The notes under the pieces are model-generated. The model searched no databases. It was not told where the DNA came from and saw nothing but the letters and a program-made list of their open reading frames with translations. Shown here one piece after another: positions 21,900 through 31,078 of a DNA stretch of 48,438 nucleotides. The stretch comes from Pseudomonadota bacterium (GTDB taxonomy: Bacteria; Myxococcota_A; UBA9160; UBA4427): positions 1 through 48,438 of the forward strand of contig JAKSBN010000289.1 in NCBI GenBank assembly GCA_022361175.1, written 5' to 3'. How positions within the stretch are numbered: the first letter of the stretch is position 1; each line of letters opens with the position of its first letter. A program made the position numbers and the translations under genes.

Positions 21900-24241
21900 G
21901 CGGACTCCCGAGCCCCGAAGACGCCTCGCTCCCCTGGTATCGCCGCCCCGTCGTCTGGCTGGCGGCTTGCGGACTCCTGTCCCTGGTTGCCGTCGCCGGA
22001 CTCGTGGACCTGAGAACGGGCGCCGTCAAGCTGCGGCTCGAGCCCGCCCTGGACAAGCTCCTCCCGAGACATCACGAGAGCCGCGAAGCCTACGACGCGC
22101 TTCGCGATCGCTTCGGAAACGACGACGCCCTGGTCCTGGTGAGCGATCGGGACGTCTTCGCCGACCCCGACCATCTCCGGGACCTGGGCCGGCTGAGTGA
22201 GCGCCTCGCGTCCCTGGACGGCGTGTCCCGGGTACATAGCCTCGCCAATACGCCCGCTTTGGCCGGCAGCGACGAAGACGTCACGCTGGCGGCGCTGCTG
22301 GCCGAGGTCCCCGAGGAGCCGGGCGAACTCGACGCCCTGGCCTTGCGCGCCGCCCGGCATCCCCTCGTCTCCGGTCGCCTGATTTCGCGCGGCGGCGGGC
22401 GCGCCGCCGTGGTCGTCGAGCTGGAGGCGATGGACGACGAGGCGTTTCTGGAGCGCGGTCTCGACCGGATGGTGCTCGAGGCGGCTCGCGAGGAGATCCG
22501 GACGGGCGACATCTGGCTCGCAGGGACGCCGGTGGTGAAGGCCGAGATGAGCCGAATCCTGGTGCGCGACATGGCCACGGTCATCCCCGCGATCCTGGTT
22601 CTCATGACGGTCATCGCTGCGCTGGTGTTTCGGAGCGTCATCGGAACCTGGGCGCCGGTGGCGTGCATCGCCGTCGCCGAACTCTGGACGTTGGGCGTCA
22701 TGGGCTGGTCGGGACACGCCCTGAACGTCATCACGACCATCGTGCCTCCGTTGGTGTTGATCGTCGGATTCGCCTATGCGGTCCACCTCCTCTCGGCGTA
22801 TCACCGCCTGGAGGCAACCGAGGACCCGGCCCTGCGTGCGTGGCGCGCGCTCCGCCACGTCGCGTTTCCCGTGCTGCTGACCGGCGTCACCACCATCGCC
22901 GGTTTCCTCTCCCTCGCCACCAGCCACCTGGAGGTGATCCAGGAGTTCGGGCGCTTCGCCGCCGTCGGCGTCGCCGCCACACAGCTGGCCACGCTCCTGT
23001 TCCTGCCGGCCGTGCTCGGGCTCGCGCGACCGACGCGGCCGACAGCGCGCCTTCGCACGCGCGAGGTTTTCGACCGCCTGGCGGAGCGCACCGGGAGGTT
23101 CGCCGTCGGCCGTCGGCGAACGATCGTGGCGCTGGGATTGGTCGCGGGGATTGCGGCGCTCGCCCTGGCGACCCGCGTTCGGGTCGACACGGAGATCATC
23201 GAGAACTTCGCCCCGGAAGCACCGATTCGGACCAGCTACGAGGCCATCAACGACGCCCTGGATGGCGCCAACCCGTTCACGATAGCGATCGAGGCGGAGA
23301 CTCCCGGCGCCTTTGCCGAACCGGCCGCGCTGCGAGAGCTGGTCCGGCTCCAAGACTGGCTCGAGTCCCAACCCGAGATCGGCGGGACGACGTCGGTGGC
23401 GGACCACGTCCAGCTGCTTCACCAGGCCTTCTCGGGAGGCGGGGCCGACGCGCTGCGCGTCCCCGACTCGAAAGCCCTGGTCTCACAGCTTCTGCTGGTG
23501 GGGGCCGGTGAGGAGATCGATCGCCTGCTGGACGCACCCCATACCCACGCCACCGTCGAGGTCCGCTCCCGCGTCACGCGCTCCGCGGCCCTGTCGGCGC
23601 TGGCCTCCCGCATCGAGCGTCGGCTCGGCGAGCTTCCCGCAGGCTTCACCGGGAGGGTGACGGGAAACGCTCTCCTGGTGAGCCGCGCCGCCGACGAGAT
23701 CTCGGCGGGGCAGGTCAGGAGCCTCGCCGCGGCCTTCGTCGCGATCGGGGCCATCCTGTGCGCCTACTTCCGGTCCGTGGGCATCGGGCTCCTGGCGCTG
23801 ATCCCCAACGCGCTTCCCATCGCGATCTACTTCGGCGCGCTCGGGGCCTTCGGCATCACGCTCAACAACGCGACCGCTCTCATGGGCTGCGTCGTGCTCG
23901 GCATCGCCGTCGACGACACCATCCACTTCCTGGTTCGCTTTCGACGCGGCTGGCACGAAGGGCGGAGCGCCGAGACGAGTGCAGCCGACGCGCTGATGGC
24001 CGTCGCCCGACCGGTCACGATCACGACCGTCGCCCTCTGCGCGGGCCTGCTCCTGCTGACGACCAGCGACCTCAGGACCCAGGCCGAGTTCGGCGCGATG
24101 GGCGCCTTCGCGCTCGCCGTCGCCTGGCTGGTGGACGTGCTGTGGACTCCCGCGCTGTGCGCTTCATTGGACGGCTTCCGCCGCGAGCCGGGTCCCGCGC
24201 GCACGGCAGAGCCCGAGCCGAGCCCGGACCCGCTCAGCTGA
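21896..24241 (+). CDS. MmpL/HpnN-type RND lipid transporter
   Basis: This is about 781 residues. I start it at TTG 21896, which overlaps the previous stop (TTGA) and follows GGGCGAAGG; no ATG lies near the N-terminus. The layout is of a short RND protein: an N-terminal helix (VVWLAACGLLSLVAVAGL), a periplasmic loop with LPRHHESREAYDALRDRFGN, five helices (including TVIPAILVLMTVIAALVF), a second loop (VDTEIIENFAPEAPIRTSYE) and a second set of helices with GIAVDDTIHFLVRFRRG. Such pumps export lipids or hopanoids. It is convergent with the acyl-CoA dehydrogenase, 13 bases apart. Confidence 0.88.
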   Translation: MSGLPSPEDASLPWYRRPVVWLAACGLLSLVAVAGLVDLRTGAVKLRLEPALDKLLPRHHESREAYDALRDRFGNDDALVLVSDRDVFADPDHLRDLGRLSERLASLDGVSRVHSLANTPALAGSDEDVTLAALLAEVPEEPGELDALALRAARHPLVSGRLISRGGGRAAVVVELEAMDDEAFLERGLDRMVLEAAREEIRTGDIWLAGTPVVKAEMSRILVRDMATVIPAILVLMTVIAALVFRSVIGTWAPVACIAVAELWTLGVMGWSGHALNVITTIVPPLVLIVGFAYAVHLLSAYHRLEATEDPALRAWRALRHVAFPVLLTGVTTIAGFLSLATSHLEVIQEFGRFAAVGVAATQLATLLFLPAVLGLARPTRPTARLRTREVFDRLAERTGRFAVGRRRTIVALGLVAGIAALALATRVRVDTEIIENFAPEAPIRTSYEAINDALDGANPFTIAIEAETPGAFAEPAALRELVRLQDWLESQPEIGGTTSVADHVQLLHQAFSGGGADALRVPDSKALVSQLLLVGAGEEIDRLLDAPHTHATVEVRSRVTRSAALSALASRIERRLGELPAGFTGRVTGNALLVSRAADEISAGQVRSLAAAFVAIGAILCAYFRSVGIGLLALIPNALPIAIYFGALGAFGITLNNATALMGCVVLGIAVDDTIHFLVRFRRGWHEGRSAETSAADALMAVARPVTITTVALCAGLLLLTTSDLRTQAEFGAMGAFALAVAWLVDVLWTPALCASLDGFRREPGPARTAEPEPSPDPLS

Positions 24242-24254
24242 AGGACACCGCGCT

Positions 24255-25406
24255 CTACCCCAACCCCAGGCGCCGGGCGATGATCATCTTCATCACTTCG
24301 TTGGTTCCCGCGTAGATCGACTGGACCGCGGCATCGCAGTAGTCGGCGGAGATCGGGTACTCCTGCATGAAGCCGTAGCCACCGTGCAGCTGCAGGCACT
24401 CGGCAGCCACTCGCTTCTGCAGGTCCGTGGTCCACCACTTCGCCATGCTGACCTCGGAGACGATCTCCTCCCCCGCCACGTGCGCCGCGAGCAGCTTGTC
24501 CACGAACACCTGGCCGATCTCGACCTGGCTCGCCAGCTCCGCCAGCTTGAACTGGGTGTTCTGGAACTGGCCGATGGGGCGGCCGAACGCGCGCCTCTCC
24601 TTCACGTACTCGAGCGTGTCGTCGAGCGATCGACGACACGAGGCGATCGATCCCACGCCGATGCAGAGGCGCTCCTGCTGCAACTGCTCCATCAGCTGCT
24701 TGGAGCCCTGGCCCTCCTCGGCGCCGAGCAGGTTCTCGGTGGGGACCCGGCAGTCCTGGAAGAAGAGCTCGCTCGTGTCCTGTCCTCGCAGGCCGATCTT
24801 CTTCAAGTTGCGCCCGCGCGAGAACCCCTCCCGGTCGGCCTCCACCAGGATGAGGGAAATCCCCCGATGCGGAGGGTCCGCTTCGGTATCCGTCTTGGCG
24901 ACCACGATCACGGCGTCGCAGTTCTGGCCGTTGGAGATGAAGGTCTTGGCGCCGTTCACGACGTAGTGGTCGCCGTCGCGAAGGGCCCGCGTCTGCACGT
25001 TCGCCAGGTCGGAGCCGGTCCCGGGCTCGGTCATGGCGATGGCCAGGAGGCAGTCGCCGGTGATGGCGGGCCGGAGGAAGCGCTCCTTCTGCTCGTCGCT
25101 GCCGAAGCTCAGCAGGTAGGGCATGCAGATGTCCACGTGCAGGGACGTCTGCAGGGCATGGGCGCGCGCGTAGGCGAGCTCCTCCATGACGATGGCATCG
25201 AAGAGGAAGTCCCCGCCGGCGCCTCCGTACTCCTCCGGCATGTTGAGCCCCAGGAAGCCTTCGTCGCCCATGCGCTTCCAGGTGTGGCGGTCCGTGATGC
25301 CCTCCGCGTTCCAGCGGTCGACGTGGGGCTCCACCTCGGTCGCGACGAAGCGCTTGAATTGCTGGCGAAAGAGCTCGTGCTCGTCGCTGAAGATGTCTCG
25401 ACGCAT
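24255..25406 (-). CDS. Acyl-CoA dehydrogenase, long-chain type
   Basis: This 383-residue flavoenzyme introduces the alpha-beta double bond of an acyl-CoA. FAD-binding and signature segments are visible: LLAIAMTEPGTGSDLANV near residue 120, GAKTFISNG and the C-terminal FGRPIGQFQNTQFKLAE, LHGGYGFMQEYPI and IYAGTNEVMKMIIARR. The residue usual for the catalytic Glu of MCAD (YEGT) is Ala here, but QQERLCIG (Glu245) matches the catalytic Glu location of long-chain and isovaleryl types. The ATG at 25406 follows ACTGGAGACCCCC. It is downstream of the LptF-LptG gene on the same strand by 32 bases. Confidence 0.93.
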   Translation of the reverse strand: MRRDIFSDEHELFRQQFKRFVATEVEPHVDRWNAEGITDRHTWKRMGDEGFLGLNMPEEYGGAGGDFLFDAIVMEELAYARAHALQTSLHVDICMPYLLSFGSDEQKERFLRPAITGDCLLAIAMTEPGTGSDLANVQTRALRDGDHYVVNGAKTFISNGQNCDAVIVVAKTDTEADPPHRGISLILVEADREGFSRGRNLKKIGLRGQDTSELFFQDCRVPTENLLGAEEGQGSKQLMEQLQQERLCIGVGSIASCRRSLDDTLEYVKERRAFGRPIGQFQNTQFKLAELASQVEIGQVFVDKLLAAHVAGEEIVSEVSMAKWWTTDLQKRVAAECLQLHGGYGFMQEYPISADYCDAAVQSIYAGTNEVMKMIIARRLGLG

Positions 25407-25438
25407 GGGGGTCTCCAGTGGGTCCAACTACGAGGGTA

Positions 25439-27718
25439 TCAGAACGTCTGGCCGAAACCGCGAACGCGCAGCCCCAGCACCGCGGCAATCGCCCCGAAGA
25501 GAAGCGTGGGCCCCCAACCGGCCACCAGCGGCGGAAGCGTACTGCCGTACCCCAGCGACGCCCCGGCTCCGGTAAGCAAGACGTGCAACACCGCGACCGC
25601 CGCCGACACGACGAGTGTGTGAGACGGTTTGGGGAAGGGAGGCCCTGCGACAGCGAAGAAGAGCGCCAGCGCCGGCAACACCAGGCAGGCGAAAGGCGCA
25701 GCCCGCTTCACCTCCAGGTCGACGCGCAAGCGCGTGGCGGGGTAACCGCTGGCCTCCACCTCCTGGATCTCTCGCTCGAGCTGGGCCGCGGACAGGTGCA
25801 TGGTGTCCACTTCGGCGGGGACGTCCTCACCCAGCTTCGCGAAGGGCGCAGCCGGCAGCTCGCGCAGGCCGGACTCCCCCAACTCGACCCGCACCGGGTC
25901 CACCAGGCGCCACACACCGTCGCCGATGTGCCTGGCGCGGCGGGCGTCGACCCGACTCTTCGGGAGTCCCGCCGACCCCAGCTCGTAGACGGTGATGTGG
26001 CGCGCGAAGCCGAGTCCGGGATCCAGCTGTTCGGCCTCGTACAGGTGATCGCCCACCCGATACCAGACGCTGGTCAATCCGCGCGCATCGTCCAGATCGC
26101 GACCCTTGATCTCGGTCGTCTTCAAGTAGTCGGCGAGCGCGTTCGTCCGGGGCACGACTTCGTTCGTCAACACGGCGTAGAAGATCGAGACGACACCGCA
26201 CAGGAGGAGCATCGGAAGCACGGCGCGTCCGGACGGAATTCCGCAGGCCCGCATGCCCATCAGCTCGCCCTGCACGGCGAGCAGGCTGACCGTCAGCGAA
26301 ACGGCCACCAAGAGGCCCATGGGGACCACCCGCGAGGCCAGCAACGGAATCCGCGCACCGTAGAAGCGGATCACCTCGGAGCCCGTCGCCTGGTACTTGG
26401 CGAACCACTGGAGACGCTCCAGGACGTCGACCAGCAGATAGGCCAGGAGCAATACCCCGAAGCACATCAGGACCATCTGGAGAAAGCGGCCGACCACGTA
26501 GCGCGGCAGCGCCAGCGAGCGCGTATGGATGCGGGTCGAGAGAGCGCGGCCGATGGACTGCGGTTCGCGCGAACGGGGACGGTCGCTGTCGCGCCCGAAC
26601 GCCGAGAGCGACGCCAGGCGGGCGAACAGAACCCCGCCCAGGACCAACAGGGCTCCGTTCGGGAACCACACGCCGACGCCCACGGGCACGAACTGTGCCT
26701 GGATCAAGCCGTCGGCGAACTGCGTCAAGCCGTAGTAGGCGATCACGGCGACGAGACCCAGCAGGCCGCCGCCGGAGCGCGAAAACTGCCCCCGTGTGAG
26801 GAACAGCGGCACGACCAGAAAGCCGAACAGCAGCGTCGAGAGCGGCAGGGCCAGCCGCCGGTGCCACGTCAGGCGAGCGCGGTGTGCCGCCGATCGGGGA
26901 GCGGCCTCGGGTTGGGCGTTGGCGATGGCCGCGAGCTGACCCAGAGTCATGGCGTCCTGCGGCTCGGCGTCCTCGAGCCGAATCGGTTCGTCCCCGCCCG
27001 GCAGCACGACGGACATGCGATCGAAGCGGATCTCCCGGGCGCGCTTGCGCGGGTTGGGAACGAGCACCCCTTCTTCGAGTCGCAGCTGGTTGCCCCCGTC
27101 CGGGCGCGGCCCGACGGTGCCGCGCTTCGCGAAGACCGTCTCGCCCAGACTCGGCATGTGCAGCATGACCGCTTCCATGCGGTCGCCTCGCGCATTCACG
27201 CTGCGCGCTTCGAGTTTCGTGTCGCCGAAGCGGTGGACGTGGTTGGGCCGAATCGTCGCCGCGGGATTCTCTTCCGCGAGTTGTTGCAGCGCGTGTCCGA
27301 GCTGTCGCTCGGCAGCCGGCGCCCCCCACACCGACAGCGACAACGCCAACGCCGCAAACGCCGCCGCGAAGCCCACCACCGGCAGCGTGAGACGCCGCGC
27401 AGACACGCCACTGGCTTCCAGAATCAGGATCTCGCGGTCTGCGCCCAAACGCCCCAGGCCGATCAACGAACCGACCAACACGGCCAGCGGAAGCGTTTGC
27501 GCGACCAGCGGAACTGTCTTGTAGAACGCGATCCAACCCACGTCGACCGCGCTCAGTCCGCGACCGATGACAAGTTCCGTCAAGCCCAACAAATCGCGCG
27601 TGAGAACGACGAGAGTCAGACCCCCGAGGGTGTAGAGTGTGGGGAAAGTCAGTTCTCGGAATAGATACCGATATAAAGTGCCCCGCGGGCGACGACGATT
27701 GTCTGTGGCAATGGCCAT
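25439..27718 (-). CDS. LptF-LptG fused permease of the LPS exporter
   Basis: This 759-residue protein contains two complete YjgP/YjgQ-type permeases in one chain. Unit 1 (about 10-375): RYLFRELTFPTLYTLGG start, LPLAVLVGSLIGLGRLGADREILIL coupling region, and a jellyroll loop with RPNHVHRFGDTKLEA. A linker of about 30 residues follows. Unit 2 (about 405-759): LPRYVVGRFLQMVLMCFG, then ELMGMRACGIPSGRAVLPML and a jellyroll with TSVWYRVGDHLYEAEQL. In most bacteria LptF and LptG are separate and form the LptB2FG exporter that pulls lipopolysaccharide from the inner membrane. The ATG at 27718 is used; a TTG at 27766 is possible. No frame break is seen through the fusion. Confidence 0.88.
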   Translation of the reverse strand: MAIATDNRRRPRGTLYRYLFRELTFPTLYTLGGLTLVVLTRDLLGLTELVIGRGLSAVDVGWIAFYKTVPLVAQTLPLAVLVGSLIGLGRLGADREILILEASGVSARRLTLPVVGFAAAFAALALSLSVWGAPAAERQLGHALQQLAEENPAATIRPNHVHRFGDTKLEARSVNARGDRMEAVMLHMPSLGETVFAKRGTVGPRPDGGNQLRLEEGVLVPNPRKRAREIRFDRMSVVLPGGDEPIRLEDAEPQDAMTLGQLAAIANAQPEAAPRSAAHRARLTWHRRLALPLSTLLFGFLVVPLFLTRGQFSRSGGGLLGLVAVIAYYGLTQFADGLIQAQFVPVGVGVWFPNGALLVLGGVLFARLASLSAFGRDSDRPRSREPQSIGRALSTRIHTRSLALPRYVVGRFLQMVLMCFGVLLLAYLLVDVLERLQWFAKYQATGSEVIRFYGARIPLLASRVVPMGLLVAVSLTVSLLAVQGELMGMRACGIPSGRAVLPMLLLCGVVSIFYAVLTNEVVPRTNALADYLKTTEIKGRDLDDARGLTSVWYRVGDHLYEAEQLDPGLGFARHITVYELGSAGLPKSRVDARRARHIGDGVWRLVDPVRVELGESGLRELPAAPFAKLGEDVPAEVDTMHLSAAQLEREIQEVEASGYPATRLRVDLEVKRAAPFACLVLPALALFFAVAGPPFPKPSHTLVVSAAVAVLHVLLTGAGASLGYGSTLPPLVAGWGPTLLFGAIAAVLGLRVRGFGQTF

Positions 27719-28004
27719 TTGAACTGGTTTGTCACCTGCGTCGTCGAACTCGACGTCGAAAAACAACCGTCCCCGCGCGGAAAGCTCAGGTCGACTGCGC
27801 TTGGTGCCGCTGAGGAACTTGGTTTACAGTACGCCCCGCTCCCCCTTGGACGAGCCAGATCCTAGGCCGGCGATCGGCCGCGAGGCAATTGGTCGCAAGG
27901 CAAACAAGTTGCTCGGCATCGCGCGCGGATTCGATGCCCCGCCACGGTACGCGAAACCGCGAGAGCGAACGGGACGGCTCCCAATTGGAGAATCCAAGAC
28001 AGAT

Positions 28005-28793
28005 ATGAAAGCCATCATCCTGAGCGCCGGACAGGGCAAGCGTTTGCTGCCCCTGACGGCGGACTCCCCCAAGTGTTTGCTCCCCGTGCGCGGACCCGAA
28101 TCCGTGCTGGAGGTGCAGCTGCGCGCGCTCGCCGCGTGTGGCGTGGATGAGGCGACGATCCTCGTGGGCTTCGGGGCGGAGAAGGTGGAACGATTTCTGG
28201 CCGAGACCCGAATCCCCGGACTCAAGACGCGGGCCGTGTACAACCCCTTCTACACGACCACGGACAACCTGATCACGTGCTGGCTGGCACGGGCCGAGAT
28301 GGACCAGGACTTCGTGCTCTTAAACGGCGATACGCTGTTCGAGGTTCCCGTGTTGGAGAGCCTGCTGGCGTCGTCTCCTTCGGTCCTGACGATCGCGATC
28401 AATCAGAAGAACGACTACGACGACGACGACATGAAGGTGTCGCTGAACGGCGGCCGGCGGCTGCGCGCGGTCGGCAAGACGCTGGACGCCAGCATCGTCA
28501 ACGGCGAGTCGATCGGACTGATGGTGTTCCGAGGCGAAGGACCTCGGTTGTTCCGCGAGGCGCTCGACTGCGCGGTGCGCGACCCCGATGCGCTGCGCGC
28601 CTGGTACCTGTCCGTCGTGAACGGGATGGCCGATTCGGTACGCGTCGAGACGGCGGCCATCACCGGTCTCTGGTGGGGCGAGATCGACTCGCCCACCGAC
28701 CTGGCGGAAGTGCGCGCCGTCCTCGAGAGCCGCGAGCACAAGCGCGAAGCGCCCGTCTACGTCTCACCCGCCCGGGCCGCCGCCGAGGGCTAG
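28005..28793 (+). CDS. Nucleotidyltransferase (LicC/IPCT-like)
   Basis: This 262-residue protein has the GT-A-like nucleotidyltransferase start MKAIILSAGQGKRLLPLTAD and PKCLLPV, the NTP-binding glycine-rich loop and conserved Lys. LLNGDTLFE supplies the metal-binding Asp, and ITGLWWGEIDSPTDLAEV is the usual C-terminal part. It resembles enzymes that make CDP-choline or CDP-inositol (LicC, IPCT) rather than hexose-1-phosphate types. An upstream in-frame ATG at 27729 is rejected because the added sequence looks noncoding. It is followed tail to tail by a CDP-alcohol phosphatidyltransferase, sharing CTAG, which suggests it provides a CDP-polar head. Confidence 0.85.
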   Translation: MKAIILSAGQGKRLLPLTADSPKCLLPVRGPESVLEVQLRALAACGVDEATILVGFGAEKVERFLAETRIPGLKTRAVYNPFYTTTDNLITCWLARAEMDQDFVLLNGDTLFEVPVLESLLASSPSVLTIAINQKNDYDDDDMKVSLNGGRRLRAVGKTLDASIVNGESIGLMVFRGEGPRLFREALDCAVRDPDALRAWYLSVVNGMADSVRVETAAITGLWWGEIDSPTDLAEVRAVLESREHKREAPVYVSPARAAAEG

Positions 28794-30223
28794 GCGGGCC
28801 GCACGGTGTCCGGCCGGTGGTTCCAGAAGCGGACCAGCCGGGCCAGATGCCAGACGAACGAAGCCACCTGCCAACCCGCGATGAAATAGAAGGCGATCAC
28901 CGCCACCGACTGGCCGCCGCTCAGGGCGTCGATCCCGAGCGCCAGCGTGAAGACGGGCAAGTTCACGTTCCGACGCGAGATGAACGTGCGCATGCGTTCA
29001 TCCAGCGGCCGATATCCGTGGATCGACCGGCCCGTGCGCCACTTGAAGGCCGGCGCCACGAGCCGATCGAGCACGTACACGACGAAGAGCCAAACGGCGG
29101 CCTGAAAGACCGGTGCGCCCGTGTCCCCCTGCGCCAAGGGGTACGCCCAGGCGAGATACCAGAAGGGTGGATGCACGATGTCCAAGCCGTGGTCCATCCA
29201 ATCGCCGATCTTGGAGGACGTGTACGTCAGCCGCGCCAGCTTCCCGTCCACGGAGTCCAGGACGCTCATCAGGTAGGCCAGCGCGAGCCCGGGAAGCCAC
29301 TGTCCGGCGACGAAGAAGGGAATCGCGGCCACCGTGGCCAGGATGTCCACGGCCGTCACCCAGTTCGGATGAACCCGCCAGCGCGCCAGGGGGCGCACCA
29401 GAAGCCAGACGAAGGGCGGATAGACGTACTTGGTGAGAAAGTCGGTCGAGCCCTTGTAGTTCGACCAGAAAAGCCAGCGCTCCACTTGCTTCCGGGCCGC
29501 CTCGTCCGGAACCGCCAGGACGTAGGGCGCCAGCTCGCGACGCAGCTTGTCGATGTAGCCGTCGAAACCGGTGTCTGCCGGCGAGCGAGCCAGTCCGCCT
29601 CGCAGGCTCTGCTGCGCCAGCTCCGTCGGGTTCTCGGCACTGGCGAGAGTGCCGTCGGACTCCAGTCGCAGCACGCCGCGAACGCCGTGCTCACTCTCTC
29701 CCACGAACGCGACGTTGCCGGTGGCCGCGACGAGATGCGCCAGCAACCGCGCATCCACGATGGCGTCCCCCGGCAGCACGATGACGGGCCCCGAACCGCT
29801 CTCCCACGCCCGCTGCAGACGACCGACGAAGGGCCCGGTGGCCCGGTCGACCACCAGGGGCAAGCGTTCCGCGAGCTCCGACGGAAGCCCCGCCAGTGGG
29901 TCCTCGGTGCCGGTCGTCGCGACGCGGATCTCGGTGGGCTCGACTCCGGCATCGAGCAGCGCGCGCAGCAACCGCTCGAGCAGGCCCATTCCGAAGACGC
30001 GGATTCCCGCCGGCGCCGCCTCGATCCAGACTCGCGCCGGGCGGCCCGCTGCGCCTTGTGCCGCTCCGTCTTCGGAAGCCGGGGGCGCATCGCCGGACGC
30101 CGGCGTCACGAGGAACGCATTCCGCTGGCCTCGCCGCGCGCCGCCCTTCGGACTCGCATCGACACGACTCGCACGGAGACGAGCCCTTGCTGCACCGCCA
30201 CCACCCCCATTCGGAGCGAGCAT
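28790..30223 (-). CDS. CDP-alcohol phosphatidyltransferase with extra N-terminal domain
   Basis: This is a 477-residue, two-domain protein. Residues about 63-190 form a degenerate nucleotidyltransferase-like domain (RVFGMGLLERLLRALLDAGV, VIVLPGDAIVDARLL) without a glycine-rich G-x-G-x-R loop. From about 245 on (WLFWSNYKGSTDFLTKYVYP, then PNWVT) a CDP-alcohol phosphatidyltransferase with transmembrane helices follows. The exact catalytic signature is present: Asp323-x2-Asp326-Gly-x2-Ala-Arg-x8-Gly340-x3-Asp344-x3-Asp348. It should join a CDP-activated lipid or polar head with an alcohol. The ATG at 30223 follows GGGGGAGAAG. The layout recalls IPCT-DIPPS fusions, but the N-terminal half may be inactive. 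Confidence 0.86.
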   Translation of the reverse strand: MLAPNGGGGGAARARLRASRVDASPKGGARRGQRNAFLVTPASGDAPPASEDGAAQGAAGRPARVWIEAAPAGIRVFGMGLLERLLRALLDAGVEPTEIRVATTGTEDPLAGLPSELAERLPLVVDRATGPFVGRLQRAWESGSGPVIVLPGDAIVDARLLAHLVAATGNVAFVGESEHGVRGVLRLESDGTLASAENPTELAQQSLRGGLARSPADTGFDGYIDKLRRELAPYVLAVPDEAARKQVERWLFWSNYKGSTDFLTKYVYPPFVWLLVRPLARWRVHPNWVTAVDILATVAAIPFFVAGQWLPGLALAYLMSVLDSVDGKLARLTYTSSKIGDWMDHGLDIVHPPFWYLAWAYPLAQGDTGAPVFQAAVWLFVVYVLDRLVAPAFKWRTGRSIHGYRPLDERMRTFISRRNVNLPVFTLALGIDALSGGQSVAVIAFYFIAGWQVASFVWHLARLVRFWNHRPDTVRPA

Positions 30224-30271
30224 AGGGGACTTCTCCCCCAGCCGAAAACACAGCGCTACGCTCGCGGCGCA

Positions 30272-31078
30272 ATGGATGCCATGCGAGCCCGCTACGCCGC
30301 CTTGGTTCTGGCCGGCCGCCGCAGCGCCGAGGATCCCCTGGCACGAGCGGCGGGGGCCCCGCACCGGGCCCTGCTGGACGTCGGCGGCGAACCGATGCTG
30401 GAGCGGGTACTGCGGGCGCTGGATGCGGCCGCCAGCGTGGACGGCGTGGAAGTCAGCATCGACGACCCCGATGCGCTGCGGTCTTTCTCGCAGCTCGCCG
30501 CGCGCGAAGCCGCCGGCGCGCTGCGCCTGTCGGCGAGCGCCGCCTCGCCGAGCCGCAGTGTGCTGGCCGGCCTCGAGCGAGCGGGGACGCAGCCGCTGCT
30601 GGTCACCACGGCGGACCACGCTCTGCTGCAGGCCGACTGGGTCGAGGCCTTCTTGCGAGAGGCCGACCGGGACGCCGATGTAGACGTGGCGGTCGCACTC
30701 GTCGCGGCGTCGCGCATCCGGGCGGCCTTCCCCGACGCCCGCCGCACCTACCTTCCTTTCCGGGGAGAGCGCTACTCCGGCGCGAATCTGTTCGCGTTTC
30801 GCACACCCCGCGCACGCGCGGCCGCCGAGTTCTGGTCGCGGGCCGAGCACCAGCGAAAGCGGCCGTGGCGGCTGGTGGCGACGTTCGGCTTCTCCACCCT
30901 GTTGCTGTTTCTCCTGCGCCGCCTGGACCTGGCTGCGGCCTTCGAGCGCGCGTCCTCGATCGTGGGCGTCCGCATCGCTCCCATCGTGCTTCCGTTCGCC
31001 GAAGCGGCCATCGACGTCGACAAGCTCGCGGACTGGGAGTTGGTGAAGCAGCTGGTCGCGCGCGAGGGCAGCGCCTAG
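30272..31078 (+). CDS. MobA-like nucleotidyltransferase
   Basis: This 268-residue protein begins RYAALVLAGRRSAEDPLARAAG, a nucleotidyltransferase G-loop of MobA/IspD kind in which the loop is RRSAEDP rather than G-x-S-x-R-x-G; GAPHRALLDVGGEPMLERVL follows. The metal-binding DHALL and the typical RYSGANLFAFR strand are present. A hydrophobic stretch near the C-terminus (LVATFGFSTLLLFLL) may be amphipathic or membrane-facing. The start at 30272 could also be the ATG at 30281. It is divergent from the 477-residue transferase (48 bp apart) and ends in a shared CTAG with the phosphoesterase. It probably activates a polar head for one of the two transferases. Confidence 0.78.
   Translation: MDAMRARYAALVLAGRRSAEDPLARAAGAPHRALLDVGGEPMLERVLRALDAAASVDGVEVSIDDPDALRSFSQLAAREAAGALRLSASAASPSRSVLAGLERAGTQPLLVTTADHALLQADWVEAFLREADRDADVDVAVALVAASRIRAAFPDARRTYLPFRGERYSGANLFAFRTPRARAAAEFWSRAEHQRKRPWRLVATFGFSTLLLFLLRRLDLAAAFERASSIVGVRIAPIVLPFAEAAIDVDKLADWELVKQLVAREGSA

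Noticed and set aside
24384..27664. Plus-strand frames of 412 and 748 codons
   Set aside because: Antisense to the acyl-CoA dehydrogenase and the LptF-LptG gene. No start sites or motifs.
25439..27718. LptF-LptG fusion as a sequencing artefact
   Set aside because: A missing stop would need a substitution or in-frame deletion at the junction, and the linker is of normal length and composition, so I treat the fusion as real.
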